DNA of 64,000 nt from M3007 sp041741155 (GCA_041741155.1 JBGSKO010000213.1:1-64000); one strand, 5' to 3'. Counted from the stretch's first letter, positions 8,423 through 18,152 are shown. Notes: generated by a model not told the origin, from the sequence alone. Numbers and translations: made by a program.

Positions 8423-9382
8423 ATGATTTCGAATCTTCGATACCTGCTTTTCCCGGTCCTGCTGGGAATAACCGGTACCCTTGCTGCACAGGGCAAGCCT
8501 GTGCCCGCCGGTAAAATTTCTCCCCAAATGCAGGAGCAACTCCACACCAGCGAAGACACGCTCGTCATTTTGTCTTACGCCGTGGTGAATGACTCCTCTC
8601 CGGAAATGCGCTTTTTGGCCTGTAAAAGCCTGATTACGGCTTTAGTTCGGACCCTCAAAATAGAAAGCTCGTATAACTATCCCTTCGATCGGGTGAAGAG
8701 TGTGTCAATCCTGGCGCCGCCGGACAGCAGTTTTCGCATTTTTACCTGGCAACTCTTTGTGGACGACTCCACCTATCGGCACTACGGGGCCATACAGATG
8801 AACCAGAAGGAATTGAAACTTTTCCCGCTTATTGACCGTCGTTTTGAAATGACCGGGCTGCCGACCCACGAACAGTTGTCGCCGAACCGGTGGTACGGTG
8901 CGGTGTATTACAACTTGCGTCCATTCGATACCAGGACGGGGCGCAAATACCTGCTGTTCGGATTTGACGGGTTCTCGTTTTTTGATAAACGCAAGGTGCT
9001 GGACGTGCTGAGCTTCAATGCTGCGGGGGAACCCGTCTTTGGCGCACCCGTGTTTGACAACAAGGACGAAACATCTGATGCGCAGCGCGTCATTATTGAA
9101 TACACGGCAGAAGCCAAGGTGCGACTGAACTGGGATGAGCAGTACCAAATGATCCTGGTGGACCATCTCATTGAGCAACCCAATCCCTATACCGGCGGCA
9201 TGATGTACATCCCAGACGGGAGCTATGATGGCTATAAACTTGAAAAAGGCCGCTGGAAATTTATAAACAAGGTGTTCAACGATTCCCAGGAAGAGGTGCC
9301 GCGACCAAACCCGGTGCTTGATGAAAAGAACAGGAAAAATATTTTTGGGAAAACCGGGAGGCCCCAGAAAGCGAAAAATTGA
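8423..9382 (+). CDS. secreted protein of unknown function
   Basis: A 319-residue protein with a signal peptide (about residues 1-22, ending GTLAAQG). I do not recognise the family. The mature part is rich in aromatic and charged residues (for example RIFTWQLFVDD, YGAVYYNLRPF, LLFGFDGFSFFDKRK) with alternating hydrophobic patterns suggesting a mostly beta fold, and ends in a basic, disordered tail (GKTGRPQKAKN). There is no T9SS tail and no lipobox, so it is probably periplasmic. It stands alone, separated by a hairpin and a long palindrome from the converging SprB-repeat gene. Confidence 0.8.
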   Translation: MISNLRYLLFPVLLGITGTLAAQGKPVPAGKISPQMQEQLHTSEDTLVILSYAVVNDSSPEMRFLACKSLITALVRTLKIESSYNYPFDRVKSVSILAPPDSSFRIFTWQLFVDDSTYRHYGAIQMNQKELKLFPLIDRRFEMTGLPTHEQLSPNRWYGAVYYNLRPFDTRTGRKYLLFGFDGFSFFDKRKVLDVLSFNAAGEPVFGAPVFDNKDETSDAQRVIIEYTAEAKVRLNWDEQYQMILVDHLIEQPNPYTGGMMYIPDGSYDGYKLEKGRWKFINKVFNDSQEEVPRPNPVLDEKNRKNIFGKTGRPQKAKN

Positions 9383-9403
9383 GTTTATGGGCTTCGGGCA
9401 TCC

Positions 9404-9436
9404 AGACCTTCCAGGTTTGACAAACCAGGAAGGTCT
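9404..9436. repeat. REP-like hairpin
   Basis: Fifteen-base arms (AGACCTTCCAGGTTT and its inverted copy with one mismatch) around a 3-nt loop. Short intergenic hairpins of this type recur in Bacteroidota genomes; here it sits 3' of the 319-residue protein gene and may protect or end its mRNA. Confidence 0.6.
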
Positions 9437-9473
9437 CGTTCCGAAAATATCCAGTAGTGTGGATGTAGGTTTA

Positions 9474-9523
9474 TAAAAAGTAACAGGGTTTATGAGACGT
9501 CTCATAAACCCTGTTACTTTTTA
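9474..9523. terminator. 50-bp perfect palindrome between convergent genes, probable bidirectional terminator
   Basis: Bases 9474-9498 are the exact reverse complement of 9499-9523 with no spacer, and the outer arms are A-rich on one side and T-rich on the other. The RNA from either strand would fold into a 25-bp stem followed by a U tract, so it can end transcription of both convergent genes. Confidence 0.7.
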
Positions 9524-9544
9524 AACCCTTTGTAAACCAGATTT

Positions 9545-12500
9545 TTATCGCAGTACAGTCACGTCGCCGCGGTACAGCAGTACCCGCCCGTCGAGGAACT
9601 TCACCTCAATGACATACACGTAAACGCCCGGCGACACATATTGACCTCTGTGTTTGCCATCCCATCCTTCAGCAAAATCGTTGTTGTTTGGATAGAACGT
9701 GTTGCGTTCGTACATCAGGCTTCCCCAACGATCAAAGATCCGCATGTAGTTGATGATTTCGACCCCGCGTCCCACATTCGGATTGAAGTGATCGTTCAGA
9801 CCGCTGCCGTTGTTGACGGCTTTGAAGACGTTGGGAATGTACACGTTGCGGTTTGGATCAATATTGACCTGTATGGAACCCGTTGCGGAGCAGCCATTGG
9901 CATCAAAGACCACCAGGGTATACAGTTGCGACTGATAGGTAGTGGTAAAAGGCTCCAGCGTATCGGGATTGTTAAGCAAGTTTGCCGGCGTCCATTCGAA
10001 ATCGGCGGCCGTAGCGCCCGTGATCAGCGGAATCAGTTGCAGGGAATCGCCCAATTCGATTTCGACCATGTCAGGATTAAACGTGACGACAATCGGAGCC
10101 GGTTCAATTACAAAAATGGTATCCGTTTGCTCGCAACCAGCGCGATCAATGTACGTGATATAGTGCTCGCCACCGCCCAAGGGGACCGGGAAACCTGGAT
10201 CCAGATAAACTCCGAAGTCTAGGCTGTACTGATATGGCGCACCTGAACCGCCCAAAATCGTATCAATAAACAACGTGGTTTCTTCTCCGTTGCACAGGAT
10301 TGGATCCCAGGGGAGAAAACTGCCGATGACGGAAGGAGGATTGGTCAAATTGAAAAATTGAACTTCCGTGCAGCCATTGTTGTCGGTTACTGTTACGGTG
10401 TAGGTGCCTGCGGCCAGATTTGTGATCGGGTTTTCGGTGCTGCTAACGCCGGTGCTTCCCGCCCAATTGTAGGTGTATCCCGGCGTGCCATTGCTAACTG
10501 TGATTTCGAGCGACCCATCGGAACCTCCAAAACAGTTGGGACTGAGCAAGCCTCCAATCGGCGTCGTGATAACGATCTGCGCCGGTTGTTCGATTGTCGT
10601 AGTGAATACCTGCGTACAACCGGCATTGTCGGTTACGGTCAGCGTGATTGGCCCTGCCACCAGATTCGTGACATTGGGGAAGGTCGCGCCGGTACTCCAG
10701 AGATAGGTATAGGGCTGTCCGTTGCCGCCGGTTACGGTAACGCTCGTCCGTCCGTTGTTGTCACCGAAACAAAAAACCGAATCGTTCACAAACGTAGCGG
10801 TGAAGGCCGGGGGAGCGCCGATCAAAACAGAGTCAATACGGAAGCAACCGGAAATCGGGTCGCGCACTGTGATGGTATTGTAACCTGCACACAAGTCGGT
10901 GCGAACCGAGTCGGTACCGCCATCTTCCCAGAGGAAATCAAAGTTGGCCAATGTTGGTGGAACGGTGTTGTAATACGAGACCAGTTCAACACCGCCATCA
11001 CAAGCGCCCGGGCAAGTTGCCGGCGTGATGTTGTTATACTGAAGAACAATTCCCGGAGGATTGGGCAGCACGTATGTTTGTGTGAGCGTACACCCTTTGC
11101 TGTCCGTTACCGTTACGGTGTAGGTGCCTGCCGGAATGGCGAAGATCACCGGTGTGTTTTGGGCCGAAGACCAGTTGTACAGGTACCCAGGATTGCCGCC
11201 TTGTACATCCAATGCGATGCTTCCATCATTGCCACCATTACACGTCGGGAGTGTCAATAAGGTGTCTGCGACGAACACAGGTGTGATAGCGCCCAGCGTG
11301 ATGGTATCTGAATTTACACAGTTTTGAGCATTGCGGACAGTAACAATATAGGTGCCTCCTGCCAGGTTGCAAACTTGCTGGGTCGTGCCTACCGGTGCGC
11401 CGGCAAGGGTTGTCCAGTTGAAAGAAACAGCCGTTGGAGCAATGACACGCAGACATCCATCGGTACCACAAACAACCGAAGTGGAATCAATCCCGGTTAT
11501 AGCCGGAGGTGCAGGTAGCGCCAGCGGAATAGAGAGCGAATCCAGGCAGCCATTGGCATCACTAATCCTTACAGTGTAAACACCCGGGCCTAGGCTTGTT
11601 TGGTTGGGAAGCGGCGGCAATGTGGTTGCCGGGACAGAACTCCAGAGATACGAAATGGCGCCTGTGCCGCCACTGGCGGTTATGGTAATCGAGCCATCGT
11701 TTTGGTTCTGGCACGATGGGCTGAGTTCTGTTGATACCAGATTGAGCGCTTGCGGCTGCCCTAGCGTGAACATAGCGCCGGCAGTACATCCCGTACTGAC
11801 TTCCAGTACAATCATATCGTATCCACCAGCTGGAAGACCGGACAGGGTGGACATATTAGCCACGTCATTTTGCGGATAAGGGCCGGCCGGCGTAGGCGGA
11901 ATCGGATTCCAGAAGAACACGTAGGTCGGGGTGGTGAACGCCGGATTGGCATTTGCCTCAACAAGGATAGATCCGTTGGAAAGTCCAAAGCAAGTGGGAT
12001 CGAGCATCCCGATGGTGTCCACTTTGAATTCGCGGGCATTCGGGATTTCAATATCTACCGGATGAACGTACGTGCAACCATTAGCATCGGTTATAGTGAC
12101 ATAATAATAGCCTCCCAGTTTGCTGGTGAGTGCACACGGATTACCCAGGCAGGAGTCGTCTGTAAAAATCGGAATGGGAGGATTATTGGGTGAGTACTCC
12201 CATTGGAAAACATAGTCGCTACCAGCAGGTCCAGGTGTACCGCCCGAGGCGATAGCGTTTATTGCACCGTCGGCAATACCTGCGCAGGATGCCGGAGTGA
12301 TTTGAAGATTTAAGCCCAAAGCCGGCGGTTGGCTGAGCGCTCCTGCAGCTACCTGGGTACAGCCGGTACTAACATCCGTAACCGTCACGCTATAACCGTT
12401 GGCGGGTACATTGGAAATAGTTTGCGTAAACCGCGGTGGCGCCGTATTCCACTCGTAAGTAAAATTGGGGCCGGGGTTCGGGATAAGTACGCCGTCAACG

Positions 12501-14155
12501 GTTACATCCGCCCGCAAGATGCCGTCACTGCTGTTGTTGCAAGAAGGAGACTGCACAACGGCGAGTGTAGCACCCAGACTTGGGATACTGATATCAAGGG
12601 TGTCGCACACCTGCGAGCCAAAACCATTTTGATCGGTGACGCAAACCACCCAGCAGTCTTCCGGTAGTGCTGCGGTGAGGATAGTGTCTGCTACATTAGA
12701 CACCACAAAACTCTGGGAACCACCGGTGCAAGTTTCCCAGCTAACCTCGTACGGCCCAGAACCTCCCGAGATAATGGCGCCTATACTTGCTGTATTATCA
12801 CAATTGGGTGCCGACACGAAGAACTCGATTACCAGCGGGATCAAATCCACGCAGAGTTCTCCGGATGTCGCGCTTATTGCAGGCTCCAGTCCTGTCGCTT
12901 CATCCATGGTAACGATGGTTGGAAAACTACCAAAATCCAAAGGCGTACACGCTCCTATTGGTGCAATTACATTGAAACATACCTCAAACAAAACTGCGTT
13001 ATTCGGAATGGTCGTGCCGTTGGGATCAAGGAAGTCTGAATACGTGAAGCCCAGGTTACCCAGAATCGTTTCGTTCTCATTCAGATTGCCGGCTTGGCTG
13101 AACGGTTCAATTTCGGGGTGCGGGTTTTGAACACCTACATAGCTGAGTATCGAAGGATCCCAGGAAATGGAAAAAGAGGAACCCGTGATACCGGCAAAAT
13201 TTTCAACAGTTACAGGAATACATACTTGCGTTCCAGGCTGCCCAATGAGAGTCGGCATGGATATTCCCACATTGTTCGAGGGGTCGCAGCCGCCCATGTT
13301 GATCTGAAACGTAAGTCCGCAACTTTTTCCATCCTCCACGGTAACCGTGTAGGTGCCGGCCTGTGGTACGGAAAAGATGACATTGGTGGTATGGCGAATC
13401 TGAGCCGGCGGCGTATAGATCAATGCCTTTACGCTGGGGTCGCTGTCTAGCGTGATCGTGACGGTATAAGTGCCGTTCAAATCCCAGCCCGGATAACCGT
13501 GCCGTAGACGAAACTTGCCTTTGCAGTCGTCGCCGTTAAAATTTGTGACTATTGCATCTGCCTCAATCGCTTTGAGATATACCACCGAAAAGGCAGCATT
13601 CGTATTGACATCCACGCAGCCCGACTCCAGTTCACGGTTGGTATAATCCGTGATGGTAATCGGGGCAAACGTGACCAGGCAGGGGTTCATGTTGCAAAAA
13701 ATGGAGGAGTTCAGGATGCCCCCGGTATTAAAAAACCAGTGATCGCCACTTGGCGGCCCAAGAGTAGCCCAAAAACCGGTTCCGACGGATCCTGGCCAAA
13801 GACAAGGGTCTGCCAGTACGGCCATGTCGTCGCCGGTAGCCGTTGGTGGACAATTGTAAAAAGCGTAAGCGATACCTGGAGGCGTTGCAGGATTGGGGTC
13901 CATGTACATTTCATTGCCATTGTGGTCAATGAGCAGCGAGTCGCCAAAACAAAGAAAAATGGTATCAAGGGTGACGTCATTGCTTTGGCCAATGTGCTGG
14001 CCAACGGTAAAGGTGCCGGCTGAGCAGGCGGCATCCGGACTGTTTGGATTGGGCTCGGCGTTAGCCTTGTTTGGGACTGTGATTTGAACAGGAACCTGGG
14101 CGTGAACGAAGGATGTCGAAAGACATACAAGCACGAGGATTAGAAGTTTGCGCAT
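9545..14155 (-). CDS. giant SprB-repeat adhesin-like protein with T9SS type B (gliding motility) C-terminus
   Basis: Cell-surface protein of 1536 residues. The chosen ATG gives MRKLLILVLVCLSTSFVHAQ, a clear signal peptide; a longer frame adds 13 residues. An N-terminal region with cysteines is followed by a cohesin-like domain (about residues 290-440) and then about ten SprB-like repeats of roughly 80 residues, each starting with a motif such as PTCNGGNDGSIALDVQGG and closing with YTVTVTDSKGC. The last 95 residues (NVYIPNVF, then IFDRWGSLMYE, WDGKHRGQYVSPGVYVYVIE and the end RGDVTVLR) are the gliding-motility-associated C-terminal domain that marks T9SS type B cargo. Such proteins serve in adhesion or gliding; this one's ligand is unknown. 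Confidence 0.9.
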   Translation of the reverse strand: MRKLLILVLVCLSTSFVHAQVPVQITVPNKANAEPNPNSPDAACSAGTFTVGQHIGQSNDVTLDTIFLCFGDSLLIDHNGNEMYMDPNPATPPGIAYAFYNCPPTATGDDMAVLADPCLWPGSVGTGFWATLGPPSGDHWFFNTGGILNSSIFCNMNPCLVTFAPITITDYTNRELESGCVDVNTNAAFSVVYLKAIEADAIVTNFNGDDCKGKFRLRHGYPGWDLNGTYTVTITLDSDPSVKALIYTPPAQIRHTTNVIFSVPQAGTYTVTVEDGKSCGLTFQINMGGCDPSNNVGISMPTLIGQPGTQVCIPVTVENFAGITGSSFSISWDPSILSYVGVQNPHPEIEPFSQAGNLNENETILGNLGFTYSDFLDPNGTTIPNNAVLFEVCFNVIAPIGACTPLDFGSFPTIVTMDEATGLEPAISATSGELCVDLIPLVIEFFVSAPNCDNTASIGAIISGGSGPYEVSWETCTGGSQSFVVSNVADTILTAALPEDCWVVCVTDQNGFGSQVCDTLDISIPSLGATLAVVQSPSCNNSSDGILRADVTVDGVLIPNPGPNFTYEWNTAPPRFTQTISNVPANGYSVTVTDVSTGCTQVAAGALSQPPALGLNLQITPASCAGIADGAINAIASGGTPGPAGSDYVFQWEYSPNNPPIPIFTDDSCLGNPCALTSKLGGYYYVTITDANGCTYVHPVDIEIPNAREFKVDTIGMLDPTCFGLSNGSILVEANANPAFTTPTYVFFWNPIPPTPAGPYPQNDVANMSTLSGLPAGGYDMIVLEVSTGCTAGAMFTLGQPQALNLVSTELSPSCQNQNDGSITITASGGTGAISYLWSSVPATTLPPLPNQTSLGPGVYTVRISDANGCLDSLSIPLALPAPPAITGIDSTSVVCGTDGCLRVIAPTAVSFNWTTLAGAPVGTTQQVCNLAGGTYIVTVRNAQNCVNSDTITLGAITPVFVADTLLTLPTCNGGNDGSIALDVQGGNPGYLYNWSSAQNTPVIFAIPAGTYTVTVTDSKGCTLTQTYVLPNPPGIVLQYNNITPATCPGACDGGVELVSYYNTVPPTLANFDFLWEDGGTDSVRTDLCAGYNTITVRDPISGCFRIDSVLIGAPPAFTATFVNDSVFCFGDNNGRTSVTVTGGNGQPYTYLWSTGATFPNVTNLVAGPITLTVTDNAGCTQVFTTTIEQPAQIVITTPIGGLLSPNCFGGSDGSLEITVSNGTPGYTYNWAGSTGVSSTENPITNLAAGTYTVTVTDNNGCTEVQFFNLTNPPSVIGSFLPWDPILCNGEETTLFIDTILGGSGAPYQYSLDFGVYLDPGFPVPLGGGEHYITYIDRAGCEQTDTIFVIEPAPIVVTFNPDMVEIELGDSLQLIPLITGATAADFEWTPANLLNNPDTLEPFTTTYQSQLYTLVVFDANGCSATGSIQVNIDPNRNVYIPNVFKAVNNGSGLNDHFNPNVGRGVEIINYMRIFDRWGSLMYERNTFYPNNNDFAEGWDGKHRGQYVSPGVYVYVIEVKFLDGRVLLYRGDVTVLR

Positions 14156-14310
14156 GCTTACAGAATTGGAAAGGTTGATGGATATGATCGGCACGGGATT
14201 GGTTTACAAAGAGATGCAATGCCAATCTAATTTGCTGTTTATCAAAGCAGTTTTAACAATTGGAAATGCAGATTGCGCTTCAAATTCAATTTTGCCTTGA
14301 AAAGTGGACG

Positions 14311-14318
14311 CAAAATTA
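14311..14318 (-). promoter_or_regulatory. candidate -7 element of the SprB-repeat gene
   Basis: Reads TAATTTTG on the - strand. A TTTG lies 17 nt further upstream (14336-14339 on the complementary strand). The leader would be about 150 nt. Confidence 0.35.
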
Positions 14319-14457
14319 GGCAAACGAAGTACATCCAAAGGGGTCGGGACCGGAATAAATGTTTGTACGGTCGGAAATGATCAGGGACGGCGGCTAAACG
14401 CCACCTTAACTTCTATTATTGCCAGACGGCAGTTTGCTACCCGGCCGATAGCTGCAT

Positions 14458-15699
14458 TTATCGTTTCCACACGCGCCCGTTCAGGATAACCGTGTCCACC
14501 GGATCGCTGCCAAAAGAGTAAGGTAGTTGCGCTACCGATGCCAGTGGTTTGGAAATGAACAGGTTAGCCTTCTTTCCGATGGCGATGCTTCCATAATCCG
14601 CTTCAAGCTCCATAGCCCGAGCGCCATTGATCGTGGCGGCATTAATCGCTTCTTCCGGCAACATTTTCATCTTGATGCACGCCAGGGATACCACAAGGGA
14701 CATACGTCCGGAAGGGGCGGAGCCGGGATTGTAGTCTGTAGCCAAAACCACCGGCAACCCGGCGTCTATCATTTTGCGCGCCGGCGCGTAGGGTATGCCG
14801 AGGAAAAATGCACAGCCCGGGAGTAGGGTAGGGAGGGTCTGGCTTCCGCGCAACGCTTCGATTTCGGCATCGCCGGCGCACTCCAGATGGTCCACTGAAA
14901 TGGCCCGATTGGCTACGCCGACTTGCACTCCACCGGAAAAGTCCAGTTCGTTGGCATGGATTTTCGGTTTTAGCCCGTGTGCCCAGCCTGCCTGCAGGAT
15001 GCGCGCAGTTTCCTCCATGCTGAAAAAACCTCGGTCGCAAAATACGTCGCAATAGTCGGCCAAACCCAATTCAGCTACTTGGGGAATCATCTGTTCCACT
15101 ACCAAATTCACATACTCCTGGCGCCGGTGTTTGTACTCCGCAGGAATAGCGTGCGCCCCAAGAAAGGTGGCTTTGATCGGTATTGGACTAACTTCTTTGA
15201 GTCGCCGGATGACGCGCAGCATTTTCAACTCGCTTTCCAGGCTCAGGCCATATCCGCTTTTGATCTCGATGGCGCCGGTCCCATATCCGATGACCTCCTG
15301 CAATCGGTACCACGCCGCTTCGAACAACACCTCCTCCGAGGTTTGTCGCAGCCGCTGCGCGGAATTCAGGATGCCCCCCCCGCGCTGGGCAATTTCTTCA
15401 TACGACAGCCCCCGAATACGATCCACAAACTCCTCCTCCCGCGTGGCAGCAAATACGATATGTGTGTGGGAGTCGCACCACGACGGGAACACCATGCGCC
15501 CGGTGGCATCCAGCGTTTCATCGGCGCGTTCCGGGCACTCCGACATTGGGCCAAATGCGGCAATACGGTCGTTTTCCAGAAGCAGATAGGCGTCTTGCAA
15601 AACGGGCAATACAGCCATGTCGGCGCCCTGCACGAGTACGCGGGGTTGCATTTCGGCTTGCACCAGGGTCTTGATGTTTCGGATGAGCAGGTTCGGCAT
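14458..15699 (-). CDS. hutI: imidazolonepropionase
   Basis: Hydrolyses 4-imidazolone-5-propionate to N-formimino-L-glutamate, the third step of histidine breakdown. The 413-residue length is normal. Family features are the metal-binding CDSHTH at residues 75-80, GAIEIKSGYGLSLESELKML, the HANEL segment, ISVDHLE and LATDYNPGSAPS with the metal-binding aspartate. No hutH, hutU or hutG lies next to it, so the pathway genes are dispersed. Its promoter faces the divergent lipoprotein gene. Confidence 0.95.
   Translation of the reverse strand: MPNLLIRNIKTLVQAEMQPRVLVQGADMAVLPVLQDAYLLLENDRIAAFGPMSECPERADETLDATGRMVFPSWCDSHTHIVFAATREEEFVDRIRGLSYEEIAQRGGGILNSAQRLRQTSEEVLFEAAWYRLQEVIGYGTGAIEIKSGYGLSLESELKMLRVIRRLKEVSPIPIKATFLGAHAIPAEYKHRRQEYVNLVVEQMIPQVAELGLADYCDVFCDRGFFSMEETARILQAGWAHGLKPKIHANELDFSGGVQVGVANRAISVDHLECAGDAEIEALRGSQTLPTLLPGCAFFLGIPYAPARKMIDAGLPVVLATDYNPGSAPSGRMSLVVSLACIKMKMLPEEAINAATINGARAMELEADYGSIAIGKKANLFISKPLASVAQLPYSFGSDPVDTVILNGRVWKR
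14826..14833 (+). other. KOPS-like octamer GGGTAGGG
   Basis: GGGNAGGG match pointing right, inside hutI (antisense). Confidence 0.6.
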
Positions 15700-15745
15700 T
15701 TTTTTCTGTTGGTTAATGGCTTCGTGTGTTTTGTAATGGAGGGGG

Positions 15746-15753
15746 CAAAACTA
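15746..15753 (-). promoter_or_regulatory. -7 promoter element of hutI
   Basis: Reads TAGTTTTG on the - strand, matching TAnnTTTG, 46 nt upstream of the hutI ATG. It lies two bases from the -7 element of the divergent gene. Confidence 0.5.
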
Positions 15754-15755
15754 AG

Positions 15756-15763
15756 TACTTTTG
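15756..15763 (+). promoter_or_regulatory. -7 promoter element of the small lipoprotein gene
   Basis: TACTTTTG matches TAnnTTTG; a TTTG at 15730-15733 is 22 nt upstream. The two divergent promoters overlap, so polymerase can occupy only one at a time. Confidence 0.5.
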
Positions 15764-15810
15764 GCGGCCCCGGAAGTTGCCAGTTCAACACCCTCATCCG
15801 ACGTTTTAAA

Positions 15811-16302
15811 ATGGAAAAAAATTATTTCGTGCTATTCAGCCTGTTTTGCTTCCTTTTATCCTGCAAAACCGAGACGAAGTGTCGCTATAAGCCCGAACCG
15901 ATCTTCGGGCCTGACTTGCCGCATATCGTGCAGTACAACTTTGAAAAACAAGGAAATCAGTCCATGGAAAGCATGGTGCTTGACACCAAGGTGCTGGTCG
16001 AAATTAGCCAGGAGGTGTGCAACCAAACCCGACAGGAGTTTCGCTTCACGGTGCAAGGTGATTACAGCAACTTTCCGGACTCCATGTGGCTAAAGGAAGC
16101 GGCGCGCCAACTGGTATTTCTCAGTTCGTTTTCGCCGCAACAAGCTCCCCTAAAAGCATGGGCAGACGTGATCGAACAGCAGCGCAACGGGATGCGCCTC
16201 GGGGAGGAAAAGGCATTGGAGCCCGGCGTGGCCGTTAGTGTGGACCGGATCGTTAGCCCGGAACAAAGCACGCTTGTTCTGGTACTGGCCGCAGCACAAT
16301 AA
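15811..16302 (+). CDS. small predicted lipoprotein of unknown function
   Basis: A 163-residue protein starting MEKNYFVLFSLFCFLLSCKT: a signal peptide with a cysteine that fits lipid attachment. The frame is open much further upstream, but that part is antisense to hutI and the promoter supports the start used here. The mature domain (IVQYNFEKQGNQSMESMVLDTKV, then a helical LKAWADVIEQQRNG segment) is not recognised. It converges on the sensor kinase gene with 15 nt between stops. Confidence 0.75.
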   Translation: MEKNYFVLFSLFCFLLSCKTETKCRYKPEPIFGPDLPHIVQYNFEKQGNQSMESMVLDTKVLVEISQEVCNQTRQEFRFTVQGDYSNFPDSMWLKEAARQLVFLSSFSPQQAPLKAWADVIEQQRNGMRLGEEKALEPGVAVSVDRIVSPEQSTLVLVLAAAQ

Positions 16303-16317
16303 TATAGGTGGAAAAAA

Positions 16318-17379
16318 TTATACTTTTTCCAGCGTCAGTCCGAATGTAGAGCCTTGCCCCGGGTTGCTGCGTACATTGATCGTTTGCTTGTGGGCCTCCA
16401 CGATGTGTTTCACGATGGAAAGTCCCAAGCCGGTACCGCCGGCGTCGCGGGAGCGACTTTTATCCACGCGGAAGAAGCGATCGAAAACGTGGGGCAGGTG
16501 TTCCGGCTGAATGCCGATACCGTTATCGCTCACTTCCAGCAGGAGGTAAGATTCCATATCGTAGAAACTGATCTTGGTGACGCCGCCTTCACGGCCGTAC
16601 TTGATCGAGTTGTGTACCAGGTTGATCAGCACTTGCCGGATTGCTTCTTTGTCGGCGCGCACGCGGAAGTGTTGGTTGGCGCCCTCTTTGTAGGTCAGGC
16701 GAATGTTGCGTTCGCGGGCTTTCATCTCCAGGTCGGAGAATACGTCGTCCGTAAGGTCCCGGATATCAAACTCGCGCAGATCGAGGATCATCTGGCCAGA
16801 TTCGAGTTTGTTGATCGTTTCGAGGTCTTCAACAATAGACTCCAGCCGGTCTGCATTTTTGGCGGCGCGCTGGAGGTATTTGATGTTTACCTCCGGGTCG
16901 TTCATGGCGCCATCGAGCAGGGTATGGATGAAACCCTGTATATTAAATATAGGTGTCTTGAGTTCGTGGGAGACATCGCCAATGAAGCGCCGGCGATAAG
17001 TCGCCAGTTTTTCGAGGGCTTCCAGTTCGCGGGTGCGTTCTTCGGCCCATTGGTCCACTTCTTTTTCGACATTATCCAGGATGTTGGCATCCATCTGGAT
17101 TTTGCCGGCTTTAAAATCCACCGGCAGTTTATGCCGGTGAATGACCTTGTAGATCAGTTTGATTTTTCGGTAGATGTAGTACCGAATGAAGAAGTAGTTG
17201 GCCCAAAAGCTGATCGTGAGTACGACAATAAACACTACGACCAAACCCCAGTTGGATATCTCGACCCCTTTGGTGGCTTTGCCAACCAAAAACAGAATGA
17301 GTGCTACAATTGCCGAGGAGGTAAAAGCGGTCAGCAGCGCGAGTTGCTGTGGACTCTGGTTTTTAAACCGTGGCGACAT
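16318..17379 (-). CDS. membrane sensor histidine kinase, PhoR-like
   Basis: A 353-residue kinase acting with the response regulator encoded 65 nt upstream. Two membrane helices (about 12-33 and 43-66) are separated by only a few residues, so there is no periplasmic sensor domain. The dimerisation/phosphoacceptor box GDVSHELKTP has His138; the ATP-binding domain follows with the N box LVHNSIKYG, DNGIGI, DRFFRVDKSRS and GGTGLGLSIVKHIVEAH. The signal is unknown: with so small a periplasmic loop it probably senses the membrane, the cytoplasm or a partner protein. The gene order, regulator first, is that of phoB-phoR pairs. Confidence 0.92.
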   Translation of the reverse strand: MSPRFKNQSPQQLALLTAFTSSAIVALILFLVGKATKGVEISNWGLVVVFIVVLTISFWANYFFIRYYIYRKIKLIYKVIHRHKLPVDFKAGKIQMDANILDNVEKEVDQWAEERTRELEALEKLATYRRRFIGDVSHELKTPIFNIQGFIHTLLDGAMNDPEVNIKYLQRAAKNADRLESIVEDLETINKLESGQMILDLREFDIRDLTDDVFSDLEMKARERNIRLTYKEGANQHFRVRADKEAIRQVLINLVHNSIKYGREGGVTKISFYDMESYLLLEVSDNGIGIQPEHLPHVFDRFFRVDKSRSRDAGGTGLGLSIVKHIVEAHKQTINVRSNPGQGSTFGLTLEKV

Positions 17380-17444
17380 GGAAAAAATTCAGTAGGATAA
17401 ACGAAAGGAAGGATAGGAAAGGCAATCAACGTTAGGCAGCGTAC

Positions 17445-18137
17445 TTAAAATTCAAATTTGTAGCCAATCCCTTTCATGGTTTTGATGTATGTCTCCCCAA
17501 GGCGCTCGCGCAGTTTTCGAATGTGTACATCAATGGTTCGGTTGCCGACGATGACATCGCTGCCCCAGATTTTGTCAAAAATTTCTTCCCGGGTAAACAC
17601 ACGACCGGGCTTGGAGGCGAGCAGCCAAAGTATCTCAAACTCTTTTTTAGGTAATTCAATGGCTGTAGAGCCTCTAAAAACCATCACTTTCAGCCGATCA
17701 ATAACAAGATCATGCGCCTGGATGCTTTCCTGCTCGTCGTCGTTGTAGCGGTCTGCCCGGCGCAGCAGGGCGTTGATCCGACTGATGAGTACGCGCGGCT
17801 TTATGGGCTTGGTGATGTAGTCATCGCCGCCGACATCCAGCGCTGTGATTTGGGAAAAGTCCTCATCGCGGGCGGTCAGGAAAGCAATAGGGGTCAGGTC
17901 GAATGCCTTGTTTTTTCGGAGTATACGGCACGTCTCCACGCCATCCAGTTCCGGCATCATGATATCGAGCATGATCAAATCCGGCTTTTCGCGTTCCGCT
18001 ACAAGCAAGGCTACTTTTCCATCCGGGGCGGTCACCACCTGGTACCCTTCTTTTCGCAAGTTGTATTGCAAAAACTCCAGAATGTCCGGCTCATCGTCCA
18101 CGATCAAAATTTTTTTTGCCGGCTGGTTCTCTTTCAT
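17445..18137 (-). CDS. OmpR/PhoB-family response regulator
   Basis: A 230-residue DNA-binding regulator. The receiver domain (about 8-122) has the acidic pair DDEPDI, phosphoacceptor Asp58 in LIMLDIMMPELDG and the switch lysine in YITKPIKP. The C-terminal winged helix (about 135-230) contains FDKIWGSDVIVGNRTIDVHIRKLRERLG, the typical recognition helix region. It is followed by its kinase gene and has its own promoter. The target genes cannot be read from this window; phosphate regulation is possible only by analogy to PhoB. Confidence 0.93.
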   Translation of the reverse strand: MKENQPAKKILIVDDEPDILEFLQYNLRKEGYQVVTAPDGKVALLVAEREKPDLIMLDIMMPELDGVETCRILRKNKAFDLTPIAFLTARDEDFSQITALDVGGDDYITKPIKPRVLISRINALLRRADRYNDDEQESIQAHDLVIDRLKVMVFRGSTAIELPKKEFEILWLLASKPGRVFTREEIFDKIWGSDVIVGNRTIDVHIRKLRERLGETYIKTMKGIGYKFEF

Positions 18138-18152
18138 AACTTAAGTTTCACG

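Noticed and set aside
14977..15810. A long N-terminal extension of the small lipoprotein frame.
   Set aside because: It is antisense to hutI and lies upstream of the promoter; the lipoprotein signal begins at 15811.
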